NCBI GenBank assembly: GCA_012064385.1
Contig: QRDG01000137.1
Location: 1,451,929-1,515,928 of the forward strand
From: Puccinellia tenuiflora
Taxonomy: Eukaryota; Streptophyta; Magnoliopsida; Poales; Poaceae
Direction of reading: 5' to 3'
Length of the DNA: 64,000 nt
In this document: in pieces, positions 12,555 to 23,474 of the stretch
Layout: each line of letters starts with the position of its first letter
How positions within the stretch are numbered: position 1 is the first letter of the stretch
The notes under the pieces: generated by a model
The model's input: only the letters and a program-made list of their open reading frames with translations
What the model was told of the DNA's origin: nothing
The model's database searches: none
Made by a program: the position numbers and the translations under genes

Positions 12555-13310
12555 GCCGCCACCCGAATTACTCGAGGGCTGCGCCATACAGGTCCAACCC
12601 GAAATTCCTCGGCCGCCACCCGAACCACTCGGGGGCTGCGTTGTACAGGTCTAAGTCAAAACCTAGGCCGCCACCTGACGCACTCGGGGGCTGCGCCATA
12701 CAGGTCCAACCGAAAATCCTCGGCCGCCACCCGAACCACTCGGGGGCTGCGCTGTACAGGTCTAAGTCAAAACCTAGGCCAACACAGCTGCGCCGTAAAG
12801 GTTCAACTCGAAAATCCTCGGCCGTCACCCGAACCACTCGGGGGCTGCGCTGTACAGGTCTAAGTCAAAACCTAGGCCGCCACCTGACGCACTCGGGGGC
12901 TGCGCCGTACAGGTCTAAGTCAACCTAGGTCACCACCCGACGCACTCGGGGGCTGCGCCATACAGGTCTAACTCGAAAATCCTCGGCCGCCACCCGAACC
13001 ACTCGGGGGCTGCGCTGTACAGGTCTAAGTCAAAACCTAGGCCGCCACCTGACGCACTCGGGGGCTGCGCCGTATAGGTCTAAGTCAACCTAGGTCGCCA
13101 CCCGACGCACTCGGGGGCTGCGCCATACAGGTCTAACTCGAAAAACCCTTGGCCGCTACCCGACGCACTCGGGGCCTGCGCCGCATAGGTCTGACTTAAA
13201 AACGCCTCGGCCGCACTCGAAGCACTCGGGGGGCTGCGCCGCACAGGCCTAACTCGACACACCTCGGCCGCACTCGATCCGCTCGGGGGCTGCGCCATAC
13301 AGGTTTGTCC
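12555..13310 (+). repeat. Minisatellite of about 13 units, 52-58 bp each, downstream of Tat pol
   Basis: The core CACTCGGGGGCTGCGCC recurs with CTC starts at 12571, 12628, 12683, 12739, 12837, 12892, 12944, 13002, 13057, 13110, 13168, 13225 and 13282. Two alternating unit types (CCTAGGCCGCCACCTGACG and CCTCGGCCGCCACCCGAAC) give a higher-order pattern. One unit near 12780 is partly deleted. The core resembles the element's own polypurine-like tract CACTCGGGGGCTAC at 19961. ORFs running through this array are not genes. Confidence 0.9.
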
Positions 13311-13429
13311 ACAAGATAAAATTTATTCACTCGGAGACTACAACCACCTCAGCATACGTACAATCATGCTCCCACTTGGAAAAAAATATCTTTTACAAAC
13401 TAATGCTACACAACAGCAATCTGGTAGTC

Positions 13430-16400
13430 TTACTCTACAGGCTCACCCTTTGGCGCATCGAGTGGCCCTACAAGTTGCTCACTGAAGTTCTGGACCTGTT
13501 GAATCATCTGATGCACAGCCGCAAGGGTATCGGCGTAGTCATCTATTCCAGGCAAGTCGTCAAGCACCTTGTTCAAGGGAAGATGAGCCCGGTGCATTCG
13601 AACGTACGCCAGGGCCACGTTCGCCCCGCCAACAAGCTGGGCGTGCACGACTTCCTTCAACGCCTTGCCTTCGCGGAATCTCTCCAGCAGCGCAGCCAGT
13701 CCATTAGGCTGCTCGTTGTGCGGAAAGTACACCATGTTGATCTGCCAGAGGGTTTTCCTACAACCTTCCAAGAGCAAAGCAGCCCGCCAGGTGCGATCCA
13801 ACATTCTAGCCAGTACACTGCCTTTGGATTTGTTCGACCAAAACGTACGCGCTTCGGGTGAGTCACTGGCGGCCTCTTTTTCCACCCGCTTGTCCACTCG
13901 ACTCCGCTCGGCTTTCCAGTCAGAATTCACATCTGCATCAAGACCCAGCACTTAGAACAGTGAAAGCATAAAGAAGCCGAAGCAAAGCGCTAGAAGCCCA
14001 ACCTTGCAGCTGTCGACTAATCAAGTCTATCTAGCCAAGAAGGAATTCCTCACGCTGGGAGAACGGCGCAGCGGGCCGTGACTTCAAGCGCTCCAACTCC
14101 AACTCGGCAACCTTCAGCTTCGACTCGAGCTCAACAACCTTGTTCCTCATGTAGGTGATCACTCGTTGATCATTCATGCTTCGCACAGGGGCTGGAGGAG
14201 CTCGACGACGATGGCGAGTGGGTGCAGCCGAAGAGGCGTCCTCATCCTCACCCGCACCAGTAGTTCCAGCGACCTCAGGAGCCTCGCCCATCTCAGACTG
14301 CCAAGTTCGACAGTGTCAAGCAAGGAAAAGAGCACATTCATTCTAGCATAAATATGACAGAAGACTCGAAGGCACAAATTCACATTTCAACATCAGCATG
14401 TTCACAGCCAAAAGACCCGCAAACTATATGGTTCATTACAGACCAAGATCAAAAGTAGAAGAATCTTAAAATAAAGGAGTCTACATCGCAGACTCCGACT
14501 GAGAACGGCTTCTCGAAGGTGGCAATCAACTTCGCAGCCAGCTGACTCGCCCGCGCCTTCACACCACTAAGGGACGTGGTTCTGCCATCAGGCCTCCGAG
14601 GGAAGTCGCTGACAACCTTCTCAAAATCACCTACGAATTGGTGACCAAGTAGTAGCTGGAAAGTGAGCTCTGAGCCGCGTACCATCTGCGCACGCGTGTA
14701 GTCCGCCATGGTGGTCGCGTTGTCTTCAAACGGAGCCGCAAGCGCGTCAACAGCGACCGGCGGTAGCTGGCTGGGGAAGATGCTCCGGTGCACAGTCGCC
14801 AAAGCGCCTGTCGACTTTTGCAGCGCCGCCAAGGCATATGCGCAGACGCGGTCGATGAAGCCAACAACCTCTGTCAAGTCGACATTGGCACTGGAAGTTC
14901 CTTCTGGAGGAGCACCTCCGCAAGTCTCTGCTCCAAAAGAAATCCACACCCGTAAGGCTTCCACAGTCAACAGAAGACAAAGTAGGCAATGAGCCGAGAT
15001 ACTTACTTCCAATACCATCGGCGAGTGCAAGCAAGCATTCAACCTGGGTCTTCTCTAGATCATCCCGGGCTCGCTCACGCTCTTGCGCTTCACCCAGCGA
15101 CTTCTCCAGCTCCGCGACCCGCTTCGCCATGCTCTCCCTCTCGCCTGTGGATCACCGGAGCAAAGTCAGCAATGAAGATAGTCGAAGCACCCCTCGAACG
15201 CAAGGGTCCACACTCACCTTTCGCCTGCTCCAGAGCAGTGCGGAGTTGATTCCTCTCCTGCTCCATGCGAACGAAGGTGGCGGCTCCCTCCATCTGCTGG
15301 CGATAATACGGCTGCAGGAAATAGTAGACATCAATCTGCGCCCGACTATTCTAGTCACGCACATCTTCGGGGGCTACTCCCATCGGGAGCGCTGTTCGCG
15401 CACCCGATACAGATTTTGCAGACTGAGTTAAGGGACACTTACATGCTCAAGCAACCCAGCGTCCACCAGGGTCGCATCAGCAGTTTTCTCTGGCACGGAG
15501 GAGGTCGAAGCATTCAACGTCAAAGCGTCACCCGCCTACGGCTCTTCTTCGTTCATCTTCGCAGTCTGCTCGAACACGGGAGCAAAAGTGTGCTCCATCT
15601 CTGGAGGCGAAGAACCAACAGTGCCAGTACGGTCGCTGCGACAAGATAACTCAATTCAAGGACTCGTAAAGTCAAAAAGTGCACTCGACAAAACAAGGCG
15701 ATGGTTGCAAGACTAACCTGGTGACATCCAGATCATCTTCGCTGCCCAGGGAAACGGAGGGCATCCTTGCGAATTCAGTCGGCGGTGCAGAGTTGAGGGA
15801 AGGCACGACCGAAAGCTCCGCCGGGTCGCTCGTGTGCCTAGCACCCGAGGACGGCCCGCTCGTCTCCTCCTTGTCCTCCACAGCCGTTTCCTTCAAGGGC
15901 GACGACGCCGAAGCAGAGTCGCCACTCTTTCGCTTCAGCCGCTTCAGCAGCGGCTCCTCATCTTCATCGTCCTCCCCTGCCTCTTCACTCGGAGAGGTGG
16001 CGGAGGGAAGTTCATCGTCATCATCCTCGTCCTCCTCCGGGACCTCTGCCTCTTCGTGAGGTCCATTCTCCATCAGCGGAGGAAGGCTAACATAGCTCGA
16101 GCGACCCTGTCAGCAAATGAAATATTCGAGTCAGGCAAAACGATTCGACTGAAGAAAATGGAAGACAAGAGCAAAGTACACGACGCTCACCTCAGGCACA
16201 GGATTGTTGGGGCCATACGGCTCGACTGGGCACTTGACGTTGCACGGGTCTGCGGCTCGGAGGCTGGTGATGCTCCTCACCTTCGACTCGACTTCGTCAT
16301 CATCGAGCTCATCGCCACCTTCACGCGCCCACATTGGTTGGACGCGACTGCGGAGCGGCTGCACTCGGAGCCTGTAGAAGGTGGCAATAAGGTGCACTCC

Positions 16401-17102
16401 ACCTGTCTCGCACCCAAGGCTGTTCAGAAGGCCACGAAGGAGCGTCAGCAAGGGCTTGGTCGCCTCCTTGTCTTCCTTCGACAGCGGGTGCGCCCACGCG
16501 TTTGTCTTCCGCAACGCGCGATTAGCCACAAAGTCGGGAAGCCCTTCTTGGTCGCACCTGATGTAAAACCACTTCTTCCGCCAGCCCTGGACGGAGTCGG
16601 ATTTCTTCATCTGAAAGTAGGTGGTGTCGCCACGCACCTGGATGCCGAAGCCGCCGACTGGATACACCTGCTTGCTCTTCCCAACGTTCCTCCTCACGAG
16701 GAACAGCGACTTCCACAGCAGCCAGTTGGGAGAGATTCCCAGGAAGCATTCGCAGAGCACGATATAGCTCGCGATGCTCAAGACGCTATTGGGAGTCAGA
16801 TCGTGGATCTGAATCCCGTAAGCATACAAGAGACCACGAACGAAATCGTGGATGGGGAACCCAGAACCTCGCGGAAGGAAATCCATGAAGCAAACGCGTT
16901 CCCCATCGCGAGGAGAGGGGAATACCTCTTTCCCAGGCGCACGCACCGTCGCCTGGTCCGCCGGCGGCACCAGCCCCTACGCGCGGAGACCCTAGAGGTC
17001 GGCCTTCTTCACTGACGATTTCGCCCAATCGCCATCGACCTTCTTCATCACGCTCGCATCGGCGGCGGCGACGGCGCCCTCAGTGGTCTTCGCCCTCTTC
17101 AT
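13430..17102 (-). pseudogene. Antisense multi-exon gene inside the Tat element (putative gypsy-type transposon domain, PF04195-like)
   Basis: A spliced gene runs opposite to gag-pol. Exon 1 (17102-16191) begins MKRAKTT and contains GLLYAYGIQIHDLTPNSVL, IVLCECFLGISPNWLLWKSL and VQGWRKKWFYI, which match the plant family labelled putative gypsy type transposon. Exon 2 (16106-15718) is acidic and Ser-rich with a KRLKRK basic patch, possibly a nuclear signal. Exon 3 is 15635-15443. Later exons (about 15300-13430) encode a coiled coil (MAKRVAELEKSLGEAQERER) and an Ala-rich C-terminal region. Donor and acceptor dinucleotides fit at exons 1-3. Two TAG stops in exon 1 (before GLRA and GLVPP) and one in exon 3 show decay. 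The protein's role is unknown. Grande-like elements are known to carry antisense ORFs here. Confidence 0.75.
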
Positions 17103-17224
17103 CGCGGCCTTGCTCGCGGGGAGTGGAAAAAGGAACTTGGCAGAAGAGCAACAATGGCGGAGAAAGCTGCGGAGACGACGGAAGGATGGGGATGGAATGG
17201 ACTGTTCACCACCGCGGTGAAAAA

Positions 17225-17230
17225 TATATA
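17225..17230 (-). promoter_or_regulatory. Possible TATA box of the antisense gene in the Tat element
   Basis: The minus strand reads TATATA about 125 bases upstream of the ATG at 17102. Position and sequence are compatible with a promoter separate from the LTR, but this is inference only. Confidence 0.35.
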
Positions 17231-17439
17231 CCGCGTGGTCAGTTCATCCAGGCCGTCCTCCACGAAACGGCAATTCAAGACAACATCTGGCCGTCCACGT
17301 GTCATGCGGAGATAGCAACCGTCGCTGCCCACTACGCACGGGAAACAAGGCGCCATCATCACCCCGCGAAAATTTCGCGCCCAATGGTCCAAATTGAGCG
17401 GCGACCGCTGTCTTCGGTAAATACTGACAGTGGGACCAC

Positions 17440-19342
17440 TGAAGGGGTCGCAGCATGGAAAACAAAAAATTTCTACGCGGCAAAGCGGAATAAACCCCAA
17501 GGATCTAGATCTATGAGATGAAGATAGCAAAGATGAGATCCAATCTCTTACCCTCGAAGTTCAACAAACGCGTTTTGTCGGTGCAGGGGTTGGCTAGTCG
17601 ATCCCCGCAACTAGACTCGTCTAGTCGCGAGGAGATGTATTATCCTCGAGATCCAATCCGGTGAAGTGCAGCAACGGGCAGCACCTCCGCGGCGTCCACA
17701 CGTACAACTCGATGAAGACGTCGACTCCTTGATCCCGCAAGCGAGAAGACGTGGCCTTGATGATCTCAGCAGCACGACGGTAGTGCCGGTGATGATGACG
17801 ATCTCCGCGAGCAGGGCTTCGCCAAGCCAAGCAAGAGGAGAGGGAGAGGAGCAAGGTGGCGCAGCAGCCCTAGGGCATAGGGGTGCGTCTAGGTATGGAG
17901 GTGAGATGGCGGCAGCCCTTCGGGCAAGGGGTGCGGCTAGGGTTTTAGAGGGAGAGAGGGGGTGCGGCTAGGGGGCAGCCTCCAAGGTTGTGTGTTGCGC
18001 CCCTCCCTCCCCTCCTTTATATAGGTGGCGGCTAGGGCAAGGGCAGGGCCGGCCGGCCCCCCCTCTTGTCTTGCCCCCAAGTTGGAGTCCAACTAGGACT
18101 CCTCCTTGGGCCCCCTTTCCTAAAGGGGTGGAGGGCCCAACTCCTAGTCCAACTAGGAGTGGGAATCCCCTCCTTCCTATGCCGCACCAGCCCATGTGGG
18201 CTTAGGTGGTGCGCACCACCTAAGTGGTGGCAGCACCCCTTTGCACCATGTGGGCCCCATACAAAATATGGTCCCACTTCTAGACCCTTCTAGAATACTC
18301 CGGAACCTTCCGATACCCTATAAATAATTTCCGGAACTTTTCCGAAACCTCCGGAAACCACTTTCCATATATGAATCTTATTCTCTGGACTCCTCCGGAA
18401 CTCCTCGTGACGTCCGGGATCCCATCCGAGACTCCGAATCACTATTCGTTCACTTCATCATTTAATTCATCGCAAAACCTAATTTCATCGGAACGTTAAG
18501 TGTGTGACCCTACGGGTTCGAGAATGCATAGACATGATCATATCAATAATTAATAGCGGGACCGGGATGTCCATATTAATTCCTATACACTCAACGAAAA
18601 CCTTTTCTCGATTGAACCACGATGCCGGAGATTCAATTAATCTCATATACGATTCCCTTTGTCTCACGATATTTTACTTGCCCGAGATATAATCGTTGAC
18701 ATCCCCATGTCTAGTTTAATCTCGTTACCGGCAAGTTCTCTTTACTCGTCCATAATATAGGATCCCGGTGATTACAACCTAATCACATGTCTGCAGACTT
18801 TTGATGCTATATTACCGAGAAGGCCTGGAGATATCTTCTCCGTCACATGGAGGGACAAATCCCACTCTTGATTCATATCACCCAACAAATACCATCGGAG
18901 ACACCTGAAAGCCACCTTTATAATCACCCAGTTACGAAGTGACGTTTGATGTCCACAAAGTATTCCTCCGGTGAACGGGAGTGATATAATCTCATGGTCT
19001 AAGGAAACTATATTTGGCATATTAAAAGTGTTGACAACAAAACTTTTGTGACACGATTAATTGCAACTCTTATTTTGGGTCATGTCCATCACACCATTAC
19101 TCCTAATGATATGACTCCGTTATCAAGTGACTATAACAAGTCCATAGTTAGGAAACTCTAACTATCTCTTGATCAACGAACTAGTCCTGTAGAGGCTCAC
19201 TAGGGACTCCGGATGTTTATATTCCACACATGTATTATGTTTCCATTTAATACAATTATAGCATGGATAATAAACTATTATCATAAACTTGAATATGCTT
19301 AATAAACCATTTTATTATTGCCTCTAGGGCATATTCCCAACA
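17440..19342 (-). mobile_element. Solo LTR (copia-like, Triticeae-type) nested in the Tat element
   Basis: Read on the minus strand, it starts TGTTGGGAATATGCCCTAGA at 19342 and ends GCTGCGACCCCTTCA at 17440. It is flanked on both sides by the 5-bp duplication ACCAC (17435-17439 and 19343-19347). It has no primer-binding site, polypurine tract or coding region, so it is a solo LTR left by LTR-LTR recombination. A minus-strand TATA box (CTATATAAA, about 18017-18025) lies inside. The start sequence is one I know as very common in Triticeae genomes. I do not name the family. Confidence 0.9.
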
Positions 19343-19974
19343 ACCACCCTGTCACGTCCCATCGGACACAGAGTGTGCCAAAAACGTCAGCGCTGGCATC
19401 ACCTGCGGAGGCGTAGCATATAAGCCAGCGGGCTGATGGAGCACCCAGATAATTCATTCGAGTGCAACAAAGATACAGTAAGCTTTAAGAGCTGAATAGA
19501 CTCGACAAGTCCATTCGAGTGGAAAAGAAATTCAGTAAGCTCCATGAGCTGAGTAATACTCAAAGCAGTAAGCCAAACCGGCCGAGTACAAAGTAAGTCA
19601 CGCAAAGCCAGTTGCGACTCCGTCAGCTCGAGTCTCTTCTTTACTCCCATCGGGAGCGGGCTTTTCGACTGAAGGAAAAATTGAGTTTAACCTCAATTGC
19701 AAGCAATTCAGCTTAATCTCGGGGGCTAGTCCCATCGGGAGCGCTGTACGCGCTCCCGAATGACTCAGAACAATCGCAGTCGAAAAATCACCGACCAAAG
19801 CAATACTCGCAGTTTTTACCCTGCTGTCGATGTTTCGACTAAGGAATCCTCCATAAGCCCTGAACGGCCGGAGTCGACCAATTTTATTTGTTCCTTTCAG
19901 GAACCTGGTGGCGTGCCCAGAAGGAAGGAGTCCTTTACCCGACTCTACGATTCGGCTAAGCACTCGGGGGCTAC

Positions 19975-20644
19975 TGTCGTGGGGTCACTCTTCGACTACC
20001 CCACGGTGGTGATACCTGGGTCACGCCAAGAACATCTGCCTTATGACAAGGGCCCAAGGAAGGCCCAAGGAGGACGATGTGCGGCCCAAGATAGTCGACG
20101 TTAGGTCATCAGCCTCGATCGTCTTGTGAGTGCCATCGGCACCGTTCACCCGAGACCTAGCCTACCATATAAAGGCTAGGAGGGTCCCTCGTCTAGGGTA
20201 ACGCATACGCGCACGCTCATAGCCGCCATCTCAAACCCTAGCGAGATTGCCATCTCGCCATTGTAGCCACACTCAACATCAATACCAGACAAGCAGGAAG
20301 TAGGGTTTTATCCTCTGGGAGCCTGAACCTGGGTAAACGCCTCGCCTGTTAGCCGTCGTGATCACCAGCGCTCATCTCTCTCCCCCTCAATCAACCCGGG
20401 GTACTCGACCCAGGGATTTGCCGAGTCCCAGCCTCGTCAGACGCCGTCTTCGTCCTCAACCTTCCATCCTCGACAGCTCCTGGAGAGAGGACGCCGCGGG
20501 GCACTCGTCTGCGTCGCCGGGAGCCTCGGGTCATCGTTAGGATGCGAAGGTGAGGGAGGGACCCGCCCTGCCCGCTATGGACAGCTTCTTTCCAGTCATC
20601 CGCATCACGAGATGCCTATGCCTCTGCAATGGACGTAGGAGTAT
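19975..20644 (+). mobile_element. 3' LTR of the Tat element (right end uncertain)
   Basis: It starts TGTCGTGGGGTCACTCTTCG directly after the polypurine-like tract ACTCGGGGGCTAC. A TATA box (CATATAAAGG, about 20166) is followed by a leader with GAAGTAGGGTTTTATCC and GAACCTGGGTAAACGCC. No clear ..CA terminus is seen, and it is probably cut by the next LTR at about 20645. The palindrome TCGGGAGCG...CGCTCCCGA (around 19735-19759) lies just upstream of this LTR. Confidence 0.65.
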
Positions 20645-21212
20645 TGTTGATGCGGGGATACTTTACAGGTAGGCCCATAGACCCGGAAAGTAGACCCGCC
20701 AAGACCAAGAAGGCCAAAGCCGGGTCACACTTCAAGTTACATGGGCTGGGCTGGAGACAAGCTGACCAAGGCCCATGAAGAAGGAAGGACTCGTCCAGGA
20801 GGAGTCCTAATACAACCCGGTGTTCTAACTTGGAAGGCCAAGACATAGAGTAGGACTCCGTGTCCAAGTATGACCCGGTGTAAACTTGTAAGCCCAGGGA
20901 CCCGACCGCCTTTATAAGGAGGGCCCTGGACCTTAGATCGATGAGCAACTCAGAAGCAAGCTAGACAAGTCGAAAGCAATCGAGAGACCCGTAGCCATCG
21001 ACTCCCCGGATAGGAGTCGAAACCTTGTAATCGAGAACTAGTCCAAGCAATAAAACCGAAGCAGGAAGTAGGTCTTTACCTCGATCTAGAGGGGCCGAAC
21101 CTGGGTAAATCCTTGTCCTTAGGCGAGATTAACAGCTCCTACGTACTTCGATCACCAATGGCCCCACAACTCATCTTCCCTGAGGAATAACTTGCCGTGA
21201 CAACCCCACGAC
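20645..21212 (+). mobile_element. 5' LTR of a second gypsy element
   Basis: The LTR ends GTGACAACCCCACGACA at 21212 and is followed by a primer-binding-site sequence. The leader part (CAGGAAGTAGGTCTTTACC, GAACCTGGGTAAATCC) is related to, but distinct from, the LTR at 19975, so this is a different family of the same lineage. A TATA-like CTTTATAAGG lies near 20910. The proposed start TGTTGATGCGGGG at 20645 is only roughly the inverse of the end and is uncertain by some bases. Confidence 0.65.
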
Positions 21213-21232
21213 AGTTGGCGCCCACCGTGGGG
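21213..21232 (+). other. Primer-binding site of the second gypsy element
   Basis: GTTGGCGCCCACCGTGGGGC follows the LTR end directly. TGGCGCC at the LTR/internal junction is the usual tRNA primer site of Tat/Athila-type plant gypsy elements (an Asp tRNA in several described cases). Confidence 0.75.
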
Positions 21233-21338
21233 CAGAAGATGAAAGGAGTTGAGATCGTAGCAGAAACTCGCCATCGGGCGACTTTACACCAATCAGCTTG
21301 GAGAGACAGAGATCGATGACTTAGGATGGAGCTCGGAG

Positions 21339-21843
21339 ATGGATGAAGTCGACGAGGGCTATCAACTCATCTTCGGCCAGATCAATGTGTTCGTTGGCAT
21401 GGTTAGAACCACATGTAACCGTGCTAATGAGTTGGAATCTGTTTCAGAGTCAACAGCTGTGGTGGAGTCCGATGGAGAGGAGTCCGTTGGAACATCACAA
21501 GTCGGCATAGTAGCCGAACCAGAGGAACAACTTATCATCAACAATGGGAAGGAGTCGCTGGCAGAGCCATATATGGAGCCAGACTACGACGCAGATTCAG
21601 AGTCAATTTTGCCCTTATTTGAAGATCGACTTGGGTATGGAATAGAGGAAGAGTCCGTGCAATCACCAGTACATCCACGTCATGTTGGAGTGTACATGTC
21701 TGGACCTGAAAACGGTGGAGACAATACAAGTGGAAGTCAATTCGATCCCAATCTGCTGACAAGGGAGATCACAGCAGAAAACGCGGTGGCTCGAGCTGAG
21801 GAGTTGCTGACGGCTCGCCAGGCATTAGAGAAGCACTTGGCAG
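21339..21843 (+). CDS. N-terminal part of gag-like protein of the second gypsy element, cut by assembly gap
   Basis: The ORF begins MDEVDEGYQLIFGQINVF about 125 bp after the primer-binding site and is open for 168 codons until the N run. It is acidic (many Glu and Asp) and ends ENAVARAEELLTARQALEKH, a likely coiled-coil segment often found before the capsid domain in these elements. No capsid motif is seen before the gap. The rest of the element cannot be read. Sequence after the gap is unrelated, so the element ends in or near the gap, or the assembly is chimeric there. Confidence 0.5.
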
Positions 21844-22382
21844 NNNNNNNNNNNNNNNNNNNNNNNNNNNNNNNNNNNNNNNNNNNNNNNNNNNNNNNNN
21901 NNNNNNNNNNNNNNNNNNNNNNNNNNNNNNNNNNNNNNNNNNNNNNNNNNNNNNNNNNNNNNNNNNNNNNNNNNNNNNNNNNNNNNNNNNNNNNNNNNNN
22001 NNNNNNNNNNNNNNNNNNNNNNNNNNNNNNNNNNNNNNNNNNNNNNNNNNNNNNNNNNNNNNNNNNNNNNNNNNNNNNNNNNNNNNNNNNNNNNNNNNNN
22101 NNNNNNNNNNNNNNNNNNNNNNNNNNNNNNNNNNNNNNNNNNNNNNNNNNNNNNNNNNNNNNNNNNNNNNNNNNNNNNNNNNNNNNNNNNNNNNNNNNNN
22201 NNNNNNNNNNNNNNNNNNNNNNNNNNNNNNNNNNNNNNNNNNNNNNNNNNNNNNNNNNNNNNNNNNNNNNNNNNNNNNNNNNNNNNNNNNNNNNNNNNNN
22301 NNNNNNNNNNNNNNNNNNNNNNNNNNNNNNNNNNNNNNNNNNNNNNNNNNNNNNNNNNNNNNNNNNNNNNNNNNNNNNNNNN
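21844..22382. other. Assembly gap of 539 N
   Basis: Only N bases. The gap separates gypsy gag sequence from CACTA-like repeats. The true missing length may differ from the number of N. Confidence 0.99.
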
Positions 22383-22604
22383 ACGGTATTGCGTGCTACG
22401 CCACGGCTAAGCTGAAACCTAACCGGCCAGGGTGCGCGCGAATAGGCGTGGCGCGCCTAAAAACAATATGCGCCACGGCTAGTAAAATATTCGTGGCGCA
22501 CCAGACTGCAGTGCGCCACTAATATTTTCTTAGCCATGGCGCACCGAAATAGGACGCGGCACTAGCACAGTATGCCAGATTTGGACACATACCCATGGCG
22601 CACG
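22383..22604. mobile_element. Fragment of a DNA transposon with CACTA-like subterminal repeats
   Basis: The motif GTGGCGCA, or its reverse TGCGCCAC, occurs about six times in both orientations (near 22447, 22470, 22491, 22511, 22535 and 22593). Closely spaced short direct and inverted copies are typical of the subterminal regions of grass CACTA elements. No CACTA terminus is visible, since one side is the gap and the other side is a retroposon insertion. Confidence 0.5.
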
Positions 22605-22620
22605 TTATTCTGTGCGTCCC

Positions 22621-23474
22621 CTTTTTTTGAATTTTCCACGTATATTAAACCAGCAAAGAGTACACGATTACATCAATTACAAAAACAAAACTAATAGAGA
22701 CTAGCAAATCTATGAGATCTTAAAGCTCTTTCTTCATCCATGACATAATCTTGTACTTTTCTGAAGGCAGCCGTAGAACAACGCCAACCCCGCCAAACCA
22801 CAGACCTGTAATACCATCGAAGGTTCTCCCTTTTTAATTTTGAGCCGCAATGCCAAGTCTTTGTGCATGCACGCAGCTATTAGATTAATCAAGCAACATC
22901 GGAAAGAGCACCACCACTGATATTTTAGGGACAAATAACCGAACCACTTTGTCGACGTCGTTGGGAGCCGAGAGAACGAATCACTACTGTCGAAGACGTA
23001 GTAGCCGGGATAGATATTGCGAGGACAAACTTCCTCGCGGCAACCATGAGAAACAATCCAAGATTGATCTGGCGAAGCAAGATCTGAAGAACCATACCTA
23101 GACAGAATTAATCTTCCAAAGCCACCATTGACGTCGGGAAGAATATCTCGTCGTCGAACGAAGCGTGGAAGATCACTTATTGCAGACGATACCATCTCAA
23201 TTAACGAAGATGATGACGACCAAAACCAAACTCTACCATTAAGGACTTTCGAAAAGTGCCGTGCGCGGGTCCGAAGTCCCCACCCCCTTCTAGTGCCAGA
23301 CGGCACCTAGAGGAGGCGAGGACCCGTCGAATCTTTACCGGCGACGACGATGAAGCTGCAGATATCACCGGCGGCGGCGGCGGCTAGAGTTGAAACCCTA
23401 GGCCGCCGCCACGATCGCCTCCTCTCCTGTCTTTCTCGTACGTATCCGAGGAAGGACACCTCAGATTAAGTCCA
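22621..23474 (-). mobile_element. Non-LTR retroposon (minus strand), 854 bp
   Basis: It is flanked by a target duplication TTATTCTGTGCGTCCC (22605-22620) and TTATTCTGTGCATCCC (23475-23490), 15 of 16 identical. The T-run CTTTTTTT at 22621 is the poly(A) tail on the minus strand. The 5' end is GC-rich with a (CCG)n stretch near 23370-23385. ORFs on either strand look like leader sequence, and no RT is present. It inserted into the CACTA-like fragment. Confidence 0.75.

Larger units (their letters stand above)
7523..20644 (+). mobile_element. Decayed Tat-lineage Ty3/gypsy retrotransposon, 5' part missing, with nested solo LTR
   Basis: The order is gag (truncated at its left end), protease, reverse transcriptase, RNase H, a second RNase H, integrase, a minisatellite, a multi-exon gene on the opposite strand, a polypurine-like tract ACTCGGGGGCTAC (19962-19974) and the 3' LTR from 19975. 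The second RNase H and the extra antisense gene are features known from plant Tat/Grande-like elements. The 5' LTR is absent. A minus-strand gypsy LTR interrupts gag at 7522/7523, and a copia-like solo LTR sits at 17440-19342. The right boundary is uncertain. I place it where the next LTR begins. Confidence 0.75.

Noticed and set aside
12503..12928. 141-aa plus-strand ORF with internal repeats
   Set aside because: It is a translation of the minisatellite; the repeats come from the DNA array.
12555..13310. CRISPR-like regular repeat spacing
   Set aside because: The units are head-to-tail with no unique spacers, in a plant retrotransposon; it is a minisatellite.
15834..17015. 393-aa plus-strand ORF
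   Set aside because: It lies opposite exon 1 and exon 2 of the antisense gene. The minus-strand frame has the recognisable domain and splice sites, so this ORF is a shadow.
21339..22415. 358-aa ORF running through the N gap
   Set aside because: Only the part before 21844 is real sequence; joining across N is meaningless.
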